From a virus: a stretch of 31,955 bases of DNA. Below the pieces are notes generated by a model, which saw only the letters and a program-made list of their open reading frames with translations, was not told where the DNA came from and ran no database searches. The stretch lies in the IMG/VR virus record IMGVR_UViG_3300045993_000044, positions 1-31,955 of that record. One strand, written 5' to 3'. The stretch's first letter is position 1. Every line of letters starts with the position of its first letter. Position numbers and translations under genes: made by a program. Shown here piece after piece: positions 1 through 9,442 of the stretch.

Positions 1-3000
1 CGCCCAAAGTCTTCGGCAACATCCACACCGAACTGGCTCACACCCAGTAGCCCAGCCCGTTGAACCCCGTACCCTACGTAGTCTGATACGCCCCAGCCCT
101 TCTTCCACTCAGGTGTATCTCCACCCCCCTGCAGCATGCCCTTGGCGGTATCCACAGCGATCATAGTGGGTACGTAGCTGGCGAGTGCCATCGCAGGGGT
201 GTAGTTGCCGTTTCTAAGCTCATGCATCACTCGGCCGAGAATGACCTTGTGGAATGTGAACACGAACTGTTTGAGGTGAGCTATCAGCGCCCAGTGTGGA
301 TCATTCATCCAGATCGGTTTGTCTGTCGCATCAGGACGGAGTACCGCCCCATCTACCCACTGGTTGATGGCAGCATGAACCCGTGTCACTTGCTCACTGG
401 TCAGTCCGTCTGCCTCAGTCAGCGCAATCTTGTCACCTACCATCTGGATGTCGCCTTTGCGTAGCCCTAGTTCGCGCATCCAGCGTTTACTGTGTGTGGA
501 GCTACCTAACCCATCCAGACCTCCTGCGTGACGCCCTATGAACCGTACAGCGGCCTCTACAGCCCCTACTCTGAAGTTGCGGTTCAGTCCCTCCACGAGG
601 TTGTACTTGAAGAACGCGTTGTTGATCTTCTGTGCTGCACCACTCACCATGCCTTGGGAGTACACATCCCCCATCACGTGGCTCATCATGGCTGTGTCCA
701 CAGCGCCGACCAGCTCTGCCCACTTCGTGCCCTGGTCGTGGGCCTCACCACCGTCTTTACTGAATGTCTGGGTTATGCCCTTCATACCGCGCTTGAAGGC
801 TCCCCAAGCATCGTTGACCGTGCCGCCGCGCACGATGATGCCCAGAGGGTCAACCACCATGCTGAAAGCCGCCAGCGGCAGCAGGCGTACATTCTGGTAG
901 ACCATCATGTTGCCCACCAGCCGCCGCGCCGTCGGGTCCATGGTGTCGCCCAGTGTGCCGTCTACGCCCTTCATGTATTCCTCGGCAAGCGCCAGGTGCT
1001 CAGTGGTAGCCCCTTGCGAACGCGCCTCGTCCAGGATGCGCTCCAGCTTACCCTTACCCAGCCGCTGTGCCCACTCAGCTTTACGCGCAGCCTGCCCGAT
1101 GTAGCTGCTCATCGTGGCGTGGAAGTTCTTGGTCACGAACTGTGCAGCATCAGCCGGGGTGATGAATGACAGCAGCCGCTCTTTAGTGTGCTGCATGCCG
1201 GGCTGGGTTACTTCCCGCAGGTCAGCGCCAATGCCCAGCTCAGATCCTTCATGGCTCAGCAGCCTGCTGATCAGCTTATCAGCTGTGCCCTTCATCTCGC
1301 CCCTACGGACGTAGGGCTCGAGCATGTTGCGGAAAGCCTGCTGGTTCTTGCTGATGTAGTGGGTATCCCATACACGCGGAAAGTAGTCTGGTCCGAGGTC
1401 GCCAAGGTTCACGCCGGACGACTTCATGTACTTGTGGATACCACGCAGAAACTCTTTGACTTCTTTAGCTGCTATTCGGGCTTCGGGCGAGGCTGCTGGC
1501 TTATCCGCCTGCAGCGCCTCCATCATGTCTCGAGTCTGCTCCTCGCTCAGCCCACCAACAATCTCCCCGAGTTGGGTACGCAGTTTGGTCGCCTCGATCC
1601 GCGCTGCTGGCACAAACCCCTGATCGCCACCTTCTTCGGTTGAATCGCGCTTGAGGATATCAGCCAGGTCTTTAAGCGCGGGGATACCAGTGTTCCTTAG
1701 TCGATCACCACCAGCGCCCACCATAGCGTCAGCCAGCCTGCCCAGAGGCTCTGTGACGCTCCTGGCCGCCTCCAGAACCTGGCTGCGGTGTGTCTCCATC
1801 AACGCGTGACGCACGGCGCTGGGACTGCCCATGTCACGGGCATACTGCCCTTCGTGGAAGTACCCCATGATGTGATGGGCACGCTCGTCGTTCGTCCATG
1901 TGCCCATGACCTTACGGATGAACGCCTTGATCTTCTCAAACACAGTCTTGGCGCTGATACTCACTTTGAACCCCTTGGGGTCAGCTGCCCACATCTGGTA
2001 CATGTAGGCCGCACGTTCCTCTGGGTCCTTGAGCTGCTTGAGCACCTCAGGCTGGTTCTTGAAGCGCTCGTGCAGCTGCTTGATCACGTGCTCGCTCGAT
2101 GCCGCCTTCTCCAGCACCTTGGTCACATCATGCGCACCAGCATCACGGAGCTGCGCGAAGAACGCGTGCAGGCTCTCGTGGTAAGCTGTGGACATAGGGT
2201 CCAGCGCGTGGATACTCAGCCGGATGAAGTCGCCAGTTTTCGCACGGTCGAATTGCCCAGCGTGGGTGAACGTAGCCCACGCCAGCTTGACGGACTTGGC
2301 CAGGACTTTCTCAATGTGGTCCCGGATGTCCTGGCTGGTGTAGTTCTTGGAGTTGTCGCGGTTCGGGTCGGTGGACTCGGCGCTGAACATACCGCTGCCT
2401 GTCTTGCTTTTGTTCGCGCCAGTGATGCGCTCCCAGTTGACTGGGATTTCATCTTTACCCATCACGTGCTTTGAGTAGGCCAGCGCAGTGGCCAAGAAAC
2501 GCGCCACCTGCCGGTCTGATGTTCCGTCGATACGGGTCAGCTGTTCGCCTGCATTGGTCGTGCCGTTGGCGTCGCGCAGCACACCCATGGAGTCAGCGAG
2601 CTTGCCGCCGGGGTAGTCTCGTCTCGGGCCGAACGTGTCGAACGTACCAGTGCCCTTGTGGTACATCCCATGCTGCACCGAGAAGTATTGCAGCGCGTTT
2701 GCTTTCTTGTCGCCAGCGGCTTGCTTCAGGGCAACTTTGAGCCTGGGGATGAGCTGGTCTGGGATGATGCAGGTATGGGCGTAATCACCATCATCATAGA
2801 AGAAGTAGGTGACGTCCTTCCCGAAAGCGCCAAACGAATCCGCTCCGATTTTGCCAGCAGCGACGCCTTTTTGTCCAACATTAGCGAACTCGACTCTTCG
2901 ATCATCCGCAAGTCGTGTGATAAGTCTGGCTCGTCCATCGGTGGCTCCGTCCTCAGTTTGGGTTGATTCTAGGCTGTACTTTGTCTCACCAGACTTCTCG

Positions 3001-6000
3001 GATGCCCCCTTCGCGGGGGCTTGAGCTTTTGGGCTCTTGGTGCCCTCCACCCAGATGCTCTTCCCGTCCTTCTTCGTCCAGTGACCCTCGTCAGGCTTGG
3101 TCTCCGCCTCAACTTCAGGCTGGATGCCATTTGTGGCGGTACCGGTCTTGTCGAACTTGATGGGGTTCTCAGCGGGCTTACTACCCTTCACGCTGCTGAT
3201 CGGTCCCGGTGCTTTCGCTCCGGGGGCCACAACCACGTCCTGGTACTTTCGCGCCAGCTCGTTGATGGTGGGAGCAGCCTCACTCAGAGTCATGGAGTCC
3301 TGAACCCCTGCACCAGAACCGAACTTACCCGCGTCGATGTAATCCTCCAGCCCCTCGATTTCGTCTTTGAGGATGCGGGCGAATTCACTGTTCTTCGATC
3401 CAAGTTCATCGTACAGGTTCTCCCTGCGCGTCAGCTCCTTGACCGCCTGATTCGAGGACATCTTGGCCATGTTGTCATTCAACGTGTTATTGGCGGTGTA
3501 CCGGTCATCGTAGTTCACCTCGCCACCCTTGCGGTTTATCAGAGGGTCCGGTGCCAGCATGCGCAGTTTGTCCTGATCAGCCTTACTCATTGACGCCGCT
3601 ACCGATACCAGCTTCTTGGCACGGGCTACGAGCTTCTGCGCGACGACTCCCGGTGTCTTGGCCCACTCGGCGGCGATCGTACCAGCCAGAGTGTTTAACC
3701 CGCCGACACCCTTGCTGTTACCAGCCCAGTGTGCGGACCCGTCCATGTTAGATCGGTGGATGAGGTCGTCGGCTTTCATACCGCTGAAAGTGGCCTCATT
3801 GATGTTGCCCGACTTGTCAGCATCTTTGCGTGCGCCCATCTCGGAGCTGAAGCTGTTGTTATCGGTGTAGGTAGCTCCCTGCGCCGTATCTTTCTTCGTG
3901 CGCGGAGCTGTGGTGTCCGCAGGAAGGCGGCTGGCCTCCTGCGTATCGCGCCCACCTGCGAGTTCACTGCTCAGCACTTTGTCGTGGGTACGGATCAGGT
4001 CAATGTACTCCATCAGACGTTCGGGTACTTTGGACTCATCGCCGTCGGCTGCCTCGCGCTCTTTGACAAACGCCCGGACCAGACCATTGTGGGCTTTGTT
4101 GACGTCGATCTTCCGGACCTTAGCGAACTCAGCCCTGATCTCTTCCTGCCTACGGGCGTTCTTGTCACGCTTGACATCCTCATCTGTACGGACATCGAGC
4201 TTACGGGCTTCACCCCATGTGACCGGCTTGCCGTTGACATAACCGATGACAGCTGCATCGTTAACAACAATCGGGTGCTCCTTGCTGCCGTACTTCTCGG
4301 TCAGCAGCGCAATGCCTTGGGCAAACCCGTCAGCCATCCGCTGGCGAACTGTTGTGCTGCCTCCACGATCGATGCGCTGCTGCGATTTACCGCGCATGAC
4401 GTCCATGACCTTTGTGGCGTCGAGGATGTGCTCCGGCACAGTCTCGCCCTTGGCATTCTTCTTGGCACCCACCTCTATCCGGCTCACACTCTTTGAGTAG
4501 CGCTTGGTATCGAGCTTCATGCTGGCCAGGTCGTCGTCATTAAACTCATTGGGGTTATCGCGCTTCTCGACCACGATGTGCCCAAACTCAGAGCCCTCGG
4601 CTTTCTCGAACCGGATGTCGTAGCCGTTGTCCTCATGTGACTTGACTACGCGCCCTTCGTCGTCCTTGGTGCTGTGGCGGTCTTTAAGCGCCTGCAGGTA
4701 CTTCTCGGTGTACTGGCTGTCCTTGTGCATCATCGCGCCGTTGATGACGTTGCGCTGGTGGCCGCTGACATTAGGTTTGCTCAACCCGTAGCGGGTAATG
4801 TCCTGCTCGGTTTTGTCCAGCCGGTTGCCGTTCTCGTCGAACCCACCGTCGGCTGACTGGATCTCTGCGCCGTTCTCGTCGGTGAGCACCTCGTCAGAGA
4901 ACTCAGCACCGCCGCTGCGGTCCATGTTCGGCTCACCATACTGTTTGGCAGCCTCTTCAACGCGCTTACTGACAGCAGCTGCGTTCGGCCCGAAGTGGTC
5001 CTCCAGCACACCGGCCAGAGATTCGTTGATAGCCTGTGCTTCCGCTGGAGTCGACTTAGCGGTCAACTCGCCTCTGGCGTGTTTCACCAAGGTGTCCGCC
5101 AGCTTGGGCAGGTCGATCGATAGATTCGAGCGCAGCGCATCCTCAGTCATTGACTCACGTAGGAAGCCATGCAGGTCGCCACGGAGTTTGCTCGCCCGGT
5201 TCAGGTCGTTGATGCTCTGGAATATCTGGTCTGTTTTCTTTGGGTCGAGGTTGGCACCGGCCAGAACACGTGTGATGGTGTTGATCATGTGCGGGGCATC
5301 TTTGCCGAACACGTCGATCATCTTGTTGGAGATGCGCTCGCTGAGCTTGCCCTTGGCCGCCTGCTCTGCCACGACACGCAGGGCATCAGCCATGGCGTTG
5401 ATAGAGTCGTTGTTGCCGAACAGGTCCGGGCGCTTTTTGGCGATCCCGGACTCCTGAATTGCCTGTGCCACCGCTGTGTTCGCTCCGGAGTAGTCCTCCG
5501 AGAGCTTAGGATCGGGGCGGGGGCCATTTAACGACTCCACATACGCCTGCCGGGCTTCATCCTTGCTTACCCCGTGCTTGGCCATAAAAGCGTCTATAAA
5601 GGCTTTCCGGTCCTTGATAGTAGCCTTGGGGGCTTCAGTCGCTGCAGGGGCTTCTGAGGGCGTTTTAGGGGCACTGGCGTACCCTAGCTGGACCAGCTCA
5701 GGAGTGGGTTCGTCCACTACCCTGCTTTCTACATCACCCCGTTTTGTGCGCTCGTGCTCAGATTTGACCGCGTCGACGAACTCATTTACCTTCGCTACGC
5801 CCGTCTTGCCCAGGTCCCACGCCTGCTTCAGCCCCGCCATGGCCATCTGCCCGGCACGATCCTTGATGTTCCCGGCAGCAGTCATGATCTCCGCCCGCTT
5901 ATCGGCGTCCAGCCCCCTGTCGGCCAGCATCTCGTCGGCCCACTTTGTGGCCGCTTTGACGTGCTCGTTGTCCGAGAGTTCGGTCAGCCTGCGCTTGGCC

Positions 6001-7049
6001 TCGTCTGTGGTGGCTCGCGCCCACTCAGCAGGATCGACACCCAGCTCTTCACCGCGCAGCACCTTACCAACAGTGTCATCAACCTTCTCCCGCCCTCTCT
6101 GAACCAGATCAGAGACTTCGTCCCACGCTGACTTAACCTTCTTACCGTGGGTAGACTCAGCCGCCGCATCAAGTTTCTCGGACGTAGCGCTCTTCGCAGC
6201 CGCCAGCTTATCGCTAATAGATGTTCGAGCTGCGTCGAATTTCTCACGCGCTGCTGGCGCGACATTGTGGATGAGGTCGCCCGCCACCCCAATGTGACCC
6301 ATAGCACCACCGCCGATCGCACCACCGATGGCATTCTCCTTGACCGACTCCCAGTCAATGGGCGCGTTTGGATTAGCTCCCGTCTGCTTGATGACGTCAC
6401 CGCCGCCTTCGGCCCCTGCTTCCAGTGCCGCATCCCCTAACACGTTGCGCCCGTAGATACCTCTGAGCGACTGCTTTGCCGCCCCCGCAGTACCACGGGT
6501 CAGCTGCTTACCAACCATCCCCGGCACGATGCCCTGGAATGCCGCAGAGCCAACACCACCTGCCACGGCACCGAGCGCACGGTCACCAAGTGACTGCTGC
6601 ATAGCCTCCGGGCTGGCTTGTTGTTTCTGAATCGTGTCCCCGATCTCGAACGGTGCTGTGGCCGCACCGGCAGCGAGCATGGCTGGGATTGCCCCGCTGC
6701 CAGTCATTGCCCCGGCACCCATAGCTGCCAGAGAGACTGGAGCCGACCCACCGACGACACCTGCGCCGTAGCGCAGCAGGTTGCCGACACCGTTTACTTG
6801 GTCCCATGAGCTGATTTGAGGGGCAGCAGTCGCCGCCTCTTGGCGCAGGGCCTGTGACCGGGCGTAGCTGGCCTTGGCGAAGTCATCAGCGCCCACCAGT
6901 TCACCGGCCATACCAGCAACTGAGTGGAGCTGGGACTGAGCGCCAGAGAGGCCGGAGTCCCATCCACGGCGCAACGAGGTGCCTATGGTGTCGTCCTGGA
7001 CCTGTGTCCCTGGGGTTTTGGCGTCCAGGATGTCAGAGAAGAGACTCAT
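1..7049 (-). CDS. Giant internal virion/ejection (polyvalent-type) protein, C-terminus outside window
   Basis: The frame is open from the ATG at 7049 to the window edge with no stop, giving at least 2,349 codons. A Shine-Dalgarno AAGG (TAAGGTTACACC-ATG) fixes the start, just after the stop of the preceding gene. The first 250 residues carry several Gly/Ala-rich hydrophobic stretches (about residues 88-140 and 155-185), as in podovirus ejection proteins that contact membranes. Long charged helical regions follow. At residues 1624-1628 there is HESLH, an HExxH zinc-metallopeptidase signature, followed by an E-E-R-A-A-Y segment near residue 1677 that could supply the third ligand. Known context: phages of the Bcep22 and N4 types package proteins of 3,000-4,600 residues and inject them with DNA, and polyvalent proteins often carry metallopeptidase domains. 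Inference: this protein is in the virion and enters the cell. I see no vRNA polymerase or lysozyme motif in the visible part, but the C-terminus is missing. Confidence 0.85.
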   Translation of the reverse strand, partial: MSLFSDILDAKTPGTQVQDDTIGTSLRRGWDSGLSGAQSQLHSVAGMAGELVGADDFAKASYARSQALRQEAATAAPQISSWDQVNGVGNLLRYGAGVVGGSAPVSLAAMGAGAMTGSGAIPAMLAAGAATAPFEIGDTIQKQQASPEAMQQSLGDRALGAVAGGVGSAAFQGIVPGMVGKQLTRGTAGAAKQSLRGIYGRNVLGDAALEAGAEGGGDVIKQTGANPNAPIDWESVKENAIGGAIGGGAMGHIGVAGDLIHNVAPAAREKFDAARTSISDKLAAAKSATSEKLDAAAESTHGKKVKSAWDEVSDLVQRGREKVDDTVGKVLRGEELGVDPAEWARATTDEAKRRLTELSDNEHVKAATKWADEMLADRGLDADKRAEIMTAAGNIKDRAGQMAMAGLKQAWDLGKTGVAKVNEFVDAVKSEHERTKRGDVESRVVDEPTPELVQLGYASAPKTPSEAPAATEAPKATIKDRKAFIDAFMAKHGVSKDEARQAYVESLNGPRPDPKLSEDYSGANTAVAQAIQESGIAKKRPDLFGNNDSINAMADALRVVAEQAAKGKLSERISNKMIDVFGKDAPHMINTITRVLAGANLDPKKTDQIFQSINDLNRASKLRGDLHGFLRESMTEDALRSNLSIDLPKLADTLVKHARGELTAKSTPAEAQAINESLAGVLEDHFGPNAAAVSKRVEEAAKQYGEPNMDRSGGAEFSDEVLTDENGAEIQSADGGFDENGNRLDKTEQDITRYGLSKPNVSGHQRNVINGAMMHKDSQYTEKYLQALKDRHSTKDDEGRVVKSHEDNGYDIRFEKAEGSEFGHIVVEKRDNPNEFNDDDLASMKLDTKRYSKSVSRIEVGAKKNAKGETVPEHILDATKVMDVMRGKSQQRIDRGGSTTVRQRMADGFAQGIALLTEKYGSKEHPIVVNDAAVIGYVNGKPVTWGEARKLDVRTDEDVKRDKNARRQEEIRAEFAKVRKIDVNKAHNGLVRAFVKEREAADGDESKVPERLMEYIDLIRTHDKVLSSELAGGRDTQEASRLPADTTAPRTKKDTAQGATYTDNNSFSSEMGARKDADKSGNINEATFSGMKADDLIHRSNMDGSAHWAGNSKGVGGLNTLAGTIAAEWAKTPGVVAQKLVARAKKLVSVAASMSKADQDKLRMLAPDPLINRKGGEVNYDDRYTANNTLNDNMAKMSSNQAVKELTRRENLYDELGSKNSEFARILKDEIEGLEDYIDAGKFGSGAGVQDSMTLSEAAPTINELARKYQDVVVAPGAKAPGPISSVKGSKPAENPIKFDKTGTATNGIQPEVEAETKPDEGHWTKKDGKSIWVEGTKSPKAQAPAKGASEKSGETKYSLESTQTEDGATDGRARLITRLADDRRVEFANVGQKGVAAGKIGADSFGAFGKDVTYFFYDDGDYAHTCIIPDQLIPRLKVALKQAAGDKKANALQYFSVQHGMYHKGTGTFDTFGPRRDYPGGKLADSMGVLRDANGTTNAGEQLTRIDGTSDRQVARFLATALAYSKHVMGKDEIPVNWERITGANKSKTGSGMFSAESTDPNRDNSKNYTSQDIRDHIEKVLAKSVKLAWATFTHAGQFDRAKTGDFIRLSIHALDPMSTAYHESLHAFFAQLRDAGAHDVTKVLEKAASSEHVIKQLHERFKNQPEVLKQLKDPEERAAYMYQMWAADPKGFKVSISAKTVFEKIKAFIRKVMGTWTNDERAHHIMGYFHEGQYARDMGSPSAVRHALMETHRSQVLEAARSVTEPLGRLADAMVGAGGDRLRNTGIPALKDLADILKRDSTEEGGDQGFVPAARIEATKLRTQLGEIVGGLSEEQTRDMMEALQADKPAASPEARIAAKEVKEFLRGIHKYMKSSGVNLGDLGPDYFPRVWDTHYISKNQQAFRNMLEPYVRRGEMKGTADKLISRLLSHEGSELGIGADLREVTQPGMQHTKERLLSFITPADAAQFVTKNFHATMSSYIGQAARKAEWAQRLGKGKLERILDEARSQGATTEHLALAEEYMKGVDGTLGDTMDPTARRLVGNMMVYQNVRLLPLAAFSMVVDPLGIIVRGGTVNDAWGAFKRGMKGITQTFSKDGGEAHDQGTKWAELVGAVDTAMMSHVMGDVYSQGMVSGAAQKINNAFFKYNLVEGLNRNFRVGAVEAAVRFIGRHAGGLDGLGSSTHSKRWMRELGLRKGDIQMVGDKIALTEADGLTSEQVTRVHAAINQWVDGAVLRPDATDKPIWMNDPHWALIAHLKQFVFTFHKVILGRVMHELRNGNYTPAMALASYVPTMIAVDTAKGMLQGGGDTPEWKKGWGVSDYVGYGVQRAGLLGVSQFGVDVAEDFG

Positions 7050-7058
7050 GGTGTAACC

Positions 7059-9407
7059 TTATCTTAGGGAGTTATTCGGGGCGCTGAAGTTTGGAAAGAC
7101 GTGGCTGGCGTTCGGCCCATACTGAAGGTTCACATTCGGGATAGACCCGACAGGAAGCCCAGTATTCGGGTCGACAAACTCCATGCGCTGCTGGATCAGA
7201 TTACCCTGCTGAGGCCGCATATTGGCATCAGAGTAAGTGCGTAGGTCGTTGGTCGGACCGCCACTCCCAGCCAGTGGGTTCATGCCGTAGGAATCGCGGT
7301 GCAGCTCCATGCGCTGGAAGTGCTTGGTCATGTTGGCCCGGTCACGCTCATCGAGAGCGGCCTTACCGTGGGTCATTAGTTTCTTACCGTAGGCGACTTC
7401 TTTCGGGTTACTGGAGCCCAGCAGCTGCTTGGCCATGGCACCGACGGTTGCGTCCGTGGCCTGGGTGTAAGCAGCTATGCGCTTGGCGTCTGGCACCATC
7501 TTGCCGTTGCCGTCATCGGCCTGGAATATCGTAGCCGCGTGGTCGCTCCACGCTTTGTCGTGGCTCAGCCGCTGTTCTGATGCTTTGTCGTCGCGCCCTG
7601 CTGAGAACTCACGGTCTTTGTTAGCCTGTTCTCTGAGCATGTTGTTCAGGTTGAACCGGTTCGTCATCTTGTGGCCCATCAACGATGTCTCGTTCGTCGA
7701 CTGGGTATTCGCCCGGCTGGTAGCGTTGGACTCGGCATTCGCCTGCAGCTGTGCCTGTGCTGCGATGTCTGCGCTGCGTAGTGCTGTTGCCATCTTAATG
7801 GGCATGTTGGCGTACTTGTCCTCACCACCACCTCGAAGGTCCTCGAAGTATTTGTACTGACGGTCGATCATGGCAGTATGGCGTGCAGCGTTGTCCAGCT
7901 GTTCCTGCTTCCACTCTGCTGCCTCTGCTGCACGCTGAGCCTTACCCTCAGGGGTAGACACATGAGTCCACGCCTGGCCGTCAAACAGGCGCTGTGTACC
8001 GTCGGGCATCAGCTTACCGAATGCATCTGTGTTTGACGTGTCACCAGCCTTCGGCAGGTTCTTGGCGTTGAGGTCCGGATTCTCGGCTGCAAACTTGGCG
8101 AGCATGGCGTTGTTGTCAGCATCGAAGTTCTGTGTGTCGCGTAGCTGAGGCTTGGGTGCACCGGCGTTTACTCCGGGGGTCAATGGGACCTTGTCCAACT
8201 GGCGCAGAGCCGTGTCATCTACACCCCAGTCCCGACCGAGAGCGCCACCTACCTTACGCACGCCTGAGTTGATGGTACGTCCGATAGAGTTCTTGGTGTC
8301 GTCACTGAGCATCGGGTTGACAACGTGTTTACCGACTGCGTGCCCAGCTCCGTATGCTGCACCGAGCCAACCGGCAGGTGTGGTAGATGCGCTAAGTGCA
8401 GAGGCGGCAGTCAGCGCCCCATTGTCAATGGCACCCGCTGTGTTCCCTGCCTCGATGTCATTCATGGTGTTGTGGGCGTTATACCCCGCAGCCAGAGCTG
8501 ACACTCCTCGATTGGCCTGCTCAACCATCGGGGAACGCAAGAACTCACCGGCACGTTGGCCGAGGTAACGGTAGGGATCACGGACTCCAGGGTTCGTGGG
8601 TAGTTGTGCAGGCGCTCCATTGGCGACAGCTGGTACTTGATATGTTGGGAGTTTGTTATTCCCTGACACATCGCCGACGATTACACCGTCTACGGCTTGT
8701 AGTCTATTTCCGCCGAGCGCCTTGGCGTCAGCCTGCTCGGGAGTCATACCCTTGTCTGCCAGCACCTCTTCGCGCAGTCCGCGAAGCTGGCCTCTTAACG
8801 CGGGTTCTGCAGCGAGCATGTCGTTGCTCACCACAAACTCACCCGGCTCGTACTTGGCAGGGATCTTGTCCCCAGTGCCAGTGCCAGGCACATCCCCACC
8901 CATGCCGGTGCGCAGGGTGCCGCCATGTTTGAACCCGTACTTCTTAGCGTTCGTCTCGGCACTTACGCCCTGGATATTCGCAGCTATGTTGTTGACTGTC
9001 GTTGGTGCAGCAGGCTGCACGACTGGGGCCGGAGCATCATGACGCAGCATCGCGTCTTTCGTGTTGTCTGCCCGGTACTGGGCGATGGCCTTGTCCTTCT
9101 CGCTTGGCGCAGTCATCTCGTTGTACTTGTTGACCATCCCTTTGATGCTCCACGGGGAGACGCCGTCGGCGGCATGAATCTCCCCGCCGTCGCGCAGCTG
9201 GGGCATAGCCATAGGCTGGAACGATCCGAGCATAGAACCAGGATCAACGTGACCGGCCCCCATGAGCTGATCCCCTGGTTTCAGGGCGGACGTTTCGGGT
9301 GCGACCCCATCGACCGCACGAAGCACACCGTTGCGCTTGGCGAAGCGATTCATAAGCTCCATGCCGTTAGCGGCACGCAGAGATTTGGCTTGGGGTTTGC
9401 AGCTCAT
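7059..9407 (-). CDS. Internal virion protein with GEFVV motif
   Basis: A 782-residue protein, start ATG preceded by AGGAACAGACC. Residues 171-194 read GDVPGTGTGDKIPAKYEPGE then FVVS, matching a motif (GTGtsDsIPAmLspGEFVv) common in large phage virion proteins and tape measures. A repeated AVDG/AADG motif occurs at about residues 31-34, 79-82 and 238-241. Residues about 323-359 are rich in Ala, Gly and Ser and mildly hydrophobic, a possible membrane-active segment. The C-terminal half is polar and helical with many Asn, Gln and Ala, ending in a Pro/Asn-rich tail. It lies directly upstream of the giant protein gene (stop and next SD nearly overlap), so the two are probably made together and both packed inside the capsid or tail. 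Its exact role is unknown; an ejection protein is the best inference. Confidence 0.8.
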   Translation of the reverse strand: MSCKPQAKSLRAANGMELMNRFAKRNGVLRAVDGVAPETSALKPGDQLMGAGHVDPGSMLGSFQPMAMPQLRDGGEIHAADGVSPWSIKGMVNKYNEMTAPSEKDKAIAQYRADNTKDAMLRHDAPAPVVQPAAPTTVNNIAANIQGVSAETNAKKYGFKHGGTLRTGMGGDVPGTGTGDKIPAKYEPGEFVVSNDMLAAEPALRGQLRGLREEVLADKGMTPEQADAKALGGNRLQAVDGVIVGDVSGNNKLPTYQVPAVANGAPAQLPTNPGVRDPYRYLGQRAGEFLRSPMVEQANRGVSALAAGYNAHNTMNDIEAGNTAGAIDNGALTAASALSASTTPAGWLGAAYGAGHAVGKHVVNPMLSDDTKNSIGRTINSGVRKVGGALGRDWGVDDTALRQLDKVPLTPGVNAGAPKPQLRDTQNFDADNNAMLAKFAAENPDLNAKNLPKAGDTSNTDAFGKLMPDGTQRLFDGQAWTHVSTPEGKAQRAAEAAEWKQEQLDNAARHTAMIDRQYKYFEDLRGGGEDKYANMPIKMATALRSADIAAQAQLQANAESNATSRANTQSTNETSLMGHKMTNRFNLNNMLREQANKDREFSAGRDDKASEQRLSHDKAWSDHAATIFQADDGNGKMVPDAKRIAAYTQATDATVGAMAKQLLGSSNPKEVAYGKKLMTHGKAALDERDRANMTKHFQRMELHRDSYGMNPLAGSGGPTNDLRTYSDANMRPQQGNLIQQRMEFVDPNTGLPVGSIPNVNLQYGPNASHVFPNFSAPNNSLR

Positions 9408-9420
9408 GGTCTGTTCCTAT

Positions 9421-9432
9421 TCTAAATTAGAT
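9421..9432 (-). promoter_or_regulatory. ATCTAAnTTAGA border motif, copy before the 782-residue virion protein gene
   Basis: On the minus strand this 35-base gap reads ATCTAATTTAGAATAGGAAC, placing the motif just ahead of the Shine-Dalgarno AGGAA. Nearly the same string (ATCTAAGTTAGAATAG) precedes the gene at 17065, and a palindromic version lies ahead of the capsid gene. It could be a promoter element, an RNA-processing site or a regulator site. TAGAAT resembles a -10 hexamer, but I see no matching -35. Confidence 0.4.
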
Positions 9433-9442
9433 TATCGACGAT

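Noticed and set aside
528-1169. Long plus-strand frames opposite the giant gene (also 1788-2474, 3021-3593, 3729-4496, 4798-5457)
   Set aside because: They are antisense to one continuous coherent reading frame, rich in Arg, His, Cys and Ser as expected for shadows, with no supporting ribosome-binding sites.
1-7049. Virion RNA polymerase of the N4 type
   Set aside because: Gene size and N4-type capsid suggested it, but the visible residues show no polymerase catalytic motif that I can recognise.
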